Positions 59,424-64,000 of a DNA stretch of 64,000 nt are shown here, one piece after another. The DNA lies in the NCBI RefSeq assembly GCF_000092125.1, contig NC_014212.1, positions 2,190,001 through 2,254,000 on the forward strand, in the 5' to 3' direction. The notes below the pieces were generated by a model that worked only from the letters and a program-made list of their open reading frames with translations, ran no database searches and was not told the DNA's origin. How positions within the stretch are numbered: position 1 is the first letter of the stretch; every line of letters begins with the position of its first letter. This DNA is from Allomeiothermus silvanus DSM 9946 (GTDB taxonomy: Bacteria > Deinococcota > Deinococci > Deinococcales > Thermaceae). The position numbers and the translations under genes are program-made.

Positions 59424-59856
59424 GCCCCGCAGCGGTACGGTAGACCTGATCGCCAAACGGCCCATCCCCGCTAGGCTGCGCTCGAGGCTCAAAAGATCGC
59501 TGGGCAAATTGATGGCTGAGCTGGGGTATCCTGGGCATGCGGTCACGGTAGTCCTCACCGATGACCCAGAGATCCGCGCCCTAAAGCTCGAGCATTGGGG
59601 GGAAGACACCCCCACCGACGTGTTGTCTTTCCCAACCTTCGAGCCCGGTGACCCCTTTGTACCGCCGCATCTCGGCGATATCGTGATCAGCCTGGACACT
59701 GCTAAGCACCAGGCCGAGGAGCACGGGCATACGCTAGAGACCGAGGCGCTCATATTGGCCGCTCATAGCTTGTGGCATCTGCTAGGCCATGACCATACCA
59801 CGGAGGCCGAATGGGCTCATTTCCACCACGTCCAGGCGCTGATCCAAACCCTATAA
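59407..59856 (+). CDS. ybeY: Endoribonuclease YbeY
   Basis: This 149-residue metalloprotein has the His motif HSLWHLLGHDH, the YbeY zinc site, with Ser in place of the usual Gly after the first His. It takes part in 16S rRNA 3' maturation and ribosome quality control. The ATG at 59407 gives a normal family length; a start at 59350 would overlap phoH much more. It overlaps phoH by 17 nt and dgkA by 46 nt, so translation is coupled. Confidence 0.92.
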   Translation: MPGKDKPRSGTVDLIAKRPIPARLRSRLKRSLGKLMAELGYPGHAVTVVLTDDPEIRALKLEHWGEDTPTDVLSFPTFEPGDPFVPPHLGDIVISLDTAKHQAEEHGHTLETEALILAAHSLWHLLGHDHTTEAEWAHFHHVQALIQTL

Positions 59857-60206
59857 AGGGACTGCGCGCGTCGTTTGGCTATGCTTTTCGGGGTCTTCGC
59901 TATGCCTGGACGAGCCAGCGGAACTTCCGGATCGAGTCCTACATCGCTGCATTGGCCTTAGCCCTCTCCCTGTGGCTGGGGGTGGGTTTGCTCGAGGTGC
60001 TTTTCCTGATCCTGATCGTGCTCTCGCTGGAACTTTTAAACACTGCCCTAGAAGCGGTGGTGGATCTGACCTCTCCCACCTACCATCCTCTAGCCAAAGC
60101 CGCCAAAGACACTGCAGCGGCAGCGGTGCTGATCTCGAGCCTGCTCTCAGGCCTCATTGGGCTGATACTCCTCGGCCCGCCCCTGCTTGATAAGTTGGAA
60201 CGCTGA
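59811..60206 (+). CDS. dgkA: Diacylglycerol/undecaprenol kinase
   Basis: This 131-residue membrane enzyme has three transmembrane helices and the signature LELLNTALEAVVDL. Gram-positive-type members phosphorylate undecaprenol for the peptidoglycan lipid carrier; either substrate is possible here. The ATG at 59811 is supported by GGAGG 4 nt upstream although it lies inside ybeY. The phoH-ybeY-dgkA order is common in bacteria. Confidence 0.92.
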   Translation: MGSFPPRPGADPNPIKGLRASFGYAFRGLRYAWTSQRNFRIESYIAALALALSLWLGVGLLEVLFLILIVLSLELLNTALEAVVDLTSPTYHPLAKAAKDTAAAAVLISSLLSGLIGLILLGPPLLDKLER

Positions 60207-60371
60207 GCGCCACCATGACGAAGCCCACGATGGCATGTGCTACAATCCTCATCAGTAGGTATGGATAAACCGCCTAGTCGAAGTCTTTCGACTTACCCGA
60301 GTCCCTCGAGCACAATCTCCTCCTCCGAGCCGAGCGTCCGAGTGCAGGTTGCTTGCCGGACGGTCTGACCT

Positions 60372-61685
60372 ATGGAGATTTTCATCCTGCTGCTACTCAC
60401 CCTATTTAATGGGGTCCTGGCAATGTCGGAGGCGGCCTTCATCTCCTCGCGTAAGGCTAAGCTCCAGCAACGGGCCGATGACGGCAATGTCGGGGCCAAG
60501 GCCGCGCTCGAGTTGCTAGCCTCCCCCAGTCGGTTGCTCTCGACGGTGCAGGTGGGCATCACCCTCATCGGCATTGTAGCCGGCGCCTATGGCGGGACCA
60601 CCCTGGCGGGTAGCTTGGCCCCGGGGATCGCCCGCATCCCCGCCCTAGCTCCTTACGCTCAGGAGATCGCCTTCACCATCATCGTGCTGCTCATCACCTA
60701 CTTGCAGCTCGTAATCGGCGAACTGGTCCCCAAGCGTCTGGCCCTGCGCAGCCCCGAGCGCATCGCTGCCCTCATGGCCTTCCCGATGCAGGTGCTCTCC
60801 ACGGTAGCCAAGCCGCTGGTATGGCTCTTGACGGTTTCTACCGATTCGGTGCTGCGGCTGTTTGGCCAACGCGGGAGCCACGAACCCCCAGTCACCGACG
60901 AGGAGATCCAGGTCCTCATGGACGAGGGCACCCGCGCGGGGGTCTTCGAGGAAGCCGAGCAGGAAACTGTGCGGAGCATCCTCAGCTTGGGCGACCGCCA
61001 GGTAGACTCACTGATGACCCCTCGGCCCGACATAGTCTGGCTGGACCTGGAAGACCCGATTGAGGAAACCCGCCGGAAGATCCTCGAGAGTCCTCACGGG
61101 CGCTTCCCAGTAGCCGAAGGCAGCCTGGATAAGGTAATAGGGGTAGTGCGCGCGCGCGACCTGGTAGTCAAACCGAATTTCACCGTAGAAGACCTACGCA
61201 GCCTGGCGCAGCCCCCTCTATTCGTCCCAGCCACCCTTACCGCCTGGCAGCTTCTAGAGATGTTCAAGCAAAAGCGCACCCACATGGCCTTGGTGGTAGA
61301 CGAATACGGCGGTTTACAGGGGGTGGTTACGCTACACGATATCCTCGAGGCTATCGTAGGCGACCTCCCCAGCAACGAGGAGGCTGAAGATGAGCCTTGG
61401 ATTGTTCGCCGCGATGATGGCAGCTATCTCCTAGACGGGGCCTTACCGATAGAGGAATTCAAAGAACTCTTTGACATAGAAGAACTCCCCGAGGAGGAGC
61501 GCTACCGTACCGTGGGGGGCTTGGTCCTGGCGGAGTTGGGCCGTATCCCCAGCGCAGGGGAAAGTTTCACCTTCGAGAACCTGAAGATCGAGGTCGTCGA
61601 TATGGACGGTAACCGTATCGACAAGGTATTGGTGACCCAAGTCCAACCCGTCTCTGCCGAGACCCCCACCGAGTCAGAAGGATGA
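60372..61685 (+). CDS. CorC/HlyC-family (CNNM-type) membrane protein
   Basis: The protein has 437 residues: a DUF21 membrane domain with about four helices (residues ~1-190, MSEAAFISSRKAKL), a CBS pair (SLMTPRPDIVWLDLEDPIEE; VDEYGGLQGVVTLHDILEAI) and a C-terminal CorC_HlyC domain (YRTVGGLVLAELGRIPSAGE). The family is linked to Mg2+ or Co2+ export. It follows the dgkA group after 165 bp and precedes cdd by 10 bp, an arrangement known for phoH-ybeY-dgkA-cdd clusters. Confidence 0.92.
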   Translation: MEIFILLLLTLFNGVLAMSEAAFISSRKAKLQQRADDGNVGAKAALELLASPSRLLSTVQVGITLIGIVAGAYGGTTLAGSLAPGIARIPALAPYAQEIAFTIIVLLITYLQLVIGELVPKRLALRSPERIAALMAFPMQVLSTVAKPLVWLLTVSTDSVLRLFGQRGSHEPPVTDEEIQVLMDEGTRAGVFEEAEQETVRSILSLGDRQVDSLMTPRPDIVWLDLEDPIEETRRKILESPHGRFPVAEGSLDKVIGVVRARDLVVKPNFTVEDLRSLAQPPLFVPATLTAWQLLEMFKQKRTHMALVVDEYGGLQGVVTLHDILEAIVGDLPSNEEAEDEPWIVRRDDGSYLLDGALPIEEFKELFDIEELPEEERYRTVGGLVLAELGRIPSAGESFTFENLKIEVVDMDGNRIDKVLVTQVQPVSAETPTESEG

Positions 61686-61695
61686 AACCAGTGCT

Positions 61696-62073
61696 ATGGA
61701 AGAGATCACCCCGCGCCTGCAGCGCCTGATGTCCAAAGCCTATGCTCCCTACTCGCATTACCCCGTCGCTGCGATTGTGAAGGGGGAAAGTGGCCGGCTT
61801 TTCGAAGGGGTTAACGTCGAGAATGCCTCCTACGCGCTGGCCCGCTGCGCCGAGCAGGGAGCGGTGAGCCGCATGGTAGCCGAGGGAGACCGGAAAATCC
61901 TCGAGGTCTGGGTGATGACCCAAGACGGCGGAACCCCTTGTGGCGGCTGCCGTCAAATCCTAGCCGAGTTTGCCAAACCCGAAACCCTAGTACACTGCCT
62001 GAGCGCGGATGGGCAAGAGTTCACCCACACCCTGGGCGAACTCCTCCCCCACGCCTTTCGCCTCGAGCCGTAA
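61696..62073 (+). CDS. cdd: Cytidine deaminase
   Basis: This 125-residue tetrameric-type enzyme has NVENASYALARCAEQGAV, in which Cys and Glu form the zinc and proton-shuttle site, and PCGGCRQILAEF, with the other two zinc Cys. It converts cytidine to uridine in salvage, feeding the uridine kinase encoded elsewhere here. It starts 10 bp after the CorC-like gene. Confidence 0.95.
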   Translation: MEEITPRLQRLMSKAYAPYSHYPVAAIVKGESGRLFEGVNVENASYALARCAEQGAVSRMVAEGDRKILEVWVMTQDGGTPCGGCRQILAEFAKPETLVHCLSADGQEFTHTLGELLPHAFRLEP

Positions 62074-62196
62074 ACCTGGGAAGGAGGGAGCGAAGTCTTC
62101 CCCCGCGATGAGCCCTTGCACTCATGCGGAGCATCCCCCACCCGGCAAGGGCGGAGGGAAGATCATGGGCCTTTGGCGTTCAGCATTCAGCAGCGC

Positions 62197-62973
62197 CTAG
62201 CGCAAAAACCCCTCGAGCACCTGCACCACCGGGCGCTCGAGAATACCGGGGATGCGGGCCACCAGATTGGCCTGCACCTGCACGTTGCCCAAGCCAGGGA
62301 ACCCCTGGATGCGGATGCTGAGTTCCCCACGGCTGGTATTGCCGGGGCGGGAGGCGATCTGAGCGTTGGCCTCTGCAACGTTCCGGCCCCCGATCAAAAG
62401 CCGCACCGGACCCTCCAAGTTGAAGCCGATGGGGTTGGGGTTTTGGGTCTCGAGCACCAGCTTGAAGGTTCCATTCTCGAAGCGGATTTCTACTAACCGC
62501 AAGGTGGGCGGGGTGAAGTTCAGGTTCACCGTCACATCGCGATCCACCAACGTAAAAGGGCCAATCGGCACGTTCACCGGGCCGACCCTAGCCTGCATCT
62601 CCCCCTGCAGGCGGAAGCGGGTCGGCCGCCCCGAGACCAGCGAGGCCAAGGCCTGCACCCCCTGGGCGATGGGAAGGCGCAGGCGGGTCTGGGTCTCGCG
62701 GGGAGTATTGCTGGGAAGCTCGAGGGCCGGGAGGGTCATGCTAAACCCGGCCCCGGCCAGTTCAGCGCTGAGGGTGCTATCCAGCAAGGGCAAGGTGAAG
62801 CTATTGGGATTGGTGAGCCGCAGCCGAACGTCCAGATCAGCGAAGCCCGTGAAGGGGTCCAGGCTCACCAGGGAAAAGCTGACCAATTCAACCTGGGGCG
62901 GCTGGGGTCGGGCCTGCTGGGGAACACAACCGGCGAGCAGTACCAGGGAAAGGAGAAGGACAAAGCGCTTCAT
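62197..62973 (-). CDS. LEA14/WHy-domain lipoprotein
   Basis: This 258-residue lipoprotein has the lipobox LAGC at Cys16. Two successive LEA2/WHy beta-sandwich domains cover residues ~25-140 and ~141-258, with the NPN motifs LRLTNPNSFTLPL and ETQNPNPIGFNL. WHy proteins are linked to desiccation and stress tolerance. A TACACT box (62981-62986) ends 7 nt before the ATG, a leaderless arrangement. It is convergent with cdd. Confidence 0.85.
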   Translation of the reverse strand: MKRFVLLLSLVLLAGCVPQQARPQPPQVELVSFSLVSLDPFTGFADLDVRLRLTNPNSFTLPLLDSTLSAELAGAGFSMTLPALELPSNTPRETQTRLRLPIAQGVQALASLVSGRPTRFRLQGEMQARVGPVNVPIGPFTLVDRDVTVNLNFTPPTLRLVEIRFENGTFKLVLETQNPNPIGFNLEGPVRLLIGGRNVAEANAQIASRPGNTSRGELSIRIQGFPGLGNVQVQANLVARIPGILERPVVQVLEGFLR

Positions 62974-63071
62974 GGCAGCCAGTGTATCGCGATTGGGAGC
63001 TCGAGGTTCTTCAGATGGGCTAAATAATCAAGAGGAGCGCATCCACCCTCGCCTTCCACCGCTCTGGAAGG

Positions 63072-63935
63072 CTAGCCAACCAACCAACCTTCTGCCCGCA
63101 AATCCTCCAGAAGCGGCTTGAAAGCCGCCCAGTAGGGGCTCTCTTGGGGATAGGGCGGACGCGGATATCCAGCGGGAAGTCCGATGTAGCGCATGGCCTG
63201 CTTGAGGAGGACAAATCCCCCCTGACCCAGCACCCGCCCAAAGGGCTCGAGCCTGGCCTGTAACCGCTGGGCCTCGGCCACATTGCCCGCTCGCCAGGCT
63301 GTGAGGAGCGCCTTATAAGCCTTAGGAGCCAGATTCGCGGCAGCTAAGATGCCCCCCTTGGCTCCCAGGGCCAAAGCAGCGGCGAAGGTGGGGGCGTGAC
63401 CGGTGTAAACCGAAAGTTCGAGCCGGTTGGCTTGGTAAAAGGCCAACCGGGCCATCTCCCCGCTCGAGTCCTTGAGCCCAGTGATGCCCGGGTGACGGGC
63501 AGCCTCTGCGACCACGGGCAGGGGCAAGTCCGCCTTGGTGTTCTGCGGAACGTGGTAGAGCCAGACCTCCGGGCCGCCCGCGTCGGCTAGGGCAGTAAAG
63601 TAGCACAGCAAGCCTTCATTCCCGGTGCTGGCGGCGTAATAGCGAGGCGGGGTGGCGAGAACCCTCTTGGCCCCTACGATCTGCGCCTGCTGGAGGGCTT
63701 CCAGGGCTTGGGGGATCGTCTCCTCCATCAACCCAACCATAGGAGGTTTTTGGGGTTTCTGAACCTCGAGCCCGCGAATGCGCTCGGCGGGGGTCAGGTG
63801 AACCCCTTCGCCGTTGGAGCCGTAGAAGAGGATACCGTCCACATGGGGCTCGAGGGCTTGGGCCAGGTCGCGAAAAGCTTCCGCGTCGAGCCGGCCCTGG
63901 GCATCGAAGGGGGTGGGGATGGGGGGCATGATCAT
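63072..63935 (-). CDS. Dihydrodipicolinate synthase family protein
   Basis: This 287-residue class I aldolase TIM barrel has FYGSNGEGVHLT, ATPPRYYAAS, LYHVPQNTK and the Schiff-base Lys in GITGLKDSSGE. True DapA normally has TTGE and YN(V/I)P; SNGE and YHVP suggest a paralogue such as a 2-keto-3-deoxy sugar aldolase or a related lyase. The start at 63935 overlaps the preceding gene stop in ATGA, with AAGGAG further upstream. Confidence 0.88.
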   Translation of the reverse strand: MIMPPIPTPFDAQGRLDAEAFRDLAQALEPHVDGILFYGSNGEGVHLTPAERIRGLEVQKPQKPPMVGLMEETIPQALEALQQAQIVGAKRVLATPPRYYAASTGNEGLLCYFTALADAGGPEVWLYHVPQNTKADLPLPVVAEAARHPGITGLKDSSGEMARLAFYQANRLELSVYTGHAPTFAAALALGAKGGILAAANLAPKAYKALLTAWRAGNVAEAQRLQARLEPFGRVLGQGGFVLLKQAMRYIGLPAGYPRPPYPQESPYWAAFKPLLEDLRAEGWLVG

Positions 63936-64000
63936 ACTGTGCTTCTCCTTGCGTAGCGTAAGGCCCAGGATAAAAGATGGACCACCAACGCGGCAATGAG
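63932..64000 (-). CDS. C-terminal end of an upstream gene (partial)
   Basis: The last 22 codons of a minus-strand gene read LIAALVVHLLSWALRYARRS and on to a stop that overlaps the DHDPS-family start in ATGA. The hydrophobic helix followed by Arg residues suggests a membrane protein tail, perhaps of a transporter. Nothing more can be said from this fragment. Confidence 0.6.
   Translation of the reverse strand, partial: LIAALVVHLLSWALRYARRSTV

Noticed and set aside
62074-62196. Terminator or small RNA between cdd and the LEA14 gene
   Set aside because: A weak GGGAAG / CTTCCC pairing is present but has no T-tract and poor geometry.

Overview
This window looks like a chromosomal segment of a thermophilic Deinococcota bacterium of the family Thermaceae. 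Meiothermus or Allomeiothermus is more likely than Thermus. The evidence is a Taq-like DNA polymerase I with a vestigial proofreading domain, a Thermus-type family 4 uracil-DNA glycosylase, many start codons sitting 6-7 nt after a TAnnnT box (leaderless-type promoters), moderately high GC, and a heavily iterated palindrome CTCGAG. Genus placement is inference.

Layout. 1-6.6 kb: end of a Clp ATPase, radA, a PIN-TRAM protein, then sucCD. 7-13 kb (minus strand): carboxyltransferase, a DUF433/DUF5615 toxin-antitoxin-like pair and an HMG-CoA lyase-like gene in one direction, then guaA and a pseudokinase-like membrane protein. 13.3-18.5 kb: an unknown gene behind a perfect TTGACA/TATAAT promoter, UDG, an EamA transporter, succinate-semialdehyde dehydrogenase, and purH facing back. 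18.5-24.8 kb: an insertion-sequence hot zone. It holds an ISAs1-like element inside a small gene that can be rebuilt exactly, yqeY, RNase P RNA, degenerate IS630- and IS4/IS701-like elements, mscL and the first IS481-family copy. 25-35.9 kb: UgpC/MalK-type ATPase, udk, DUF5693 protein, csaB, then on the minus strand miaA, gatA, an exonuclease and its coupled partner, plus hsp20, tdk and rpmE. 36-37.7 kb: a second identical IS481 copy next to tRNA-Ser(GGA), followed by a MITE-like repeat. 38-44.5 kb: serine hydrolase with a frameshift, metal-receptor-like protein, coaE/cca divergent pair, CAP lipoprotein, PQQ-type sugar dehydrogenase. 44.7-55.4 kb (minus): rnr, a class III aminotransferase, a 4 x 39 bp tandem array, thioesterase, rbfA, glmM, polA, yigZ, aroE. 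55.5-62 kb (plus): nfeD, floA, a Pro-rich membrane protein, phoH, ybeY, dgkA, a CorC/HlyC protein, cdd. The end holds an LEA14-like lipoprotein, a DHDPS-family gene and the tail of another gene.

Most genes are housekeeping: TCA cycle, purines, tRNA maturation and charging, peptidoglycan precursors, DNA repair, RNA turnover and the membrane. The unusual content is structural. It includes two undescribed-looking dispersed repeat families (253/196 bp and 90 bp), a tandem array, IS insertions with exact target duplications that abut promoters, a palindrome depleted from the IS elements, and a set of about 18 candidate leaderless starts. No CRISPR array, prophage or obvious secretion or defence island was seen.
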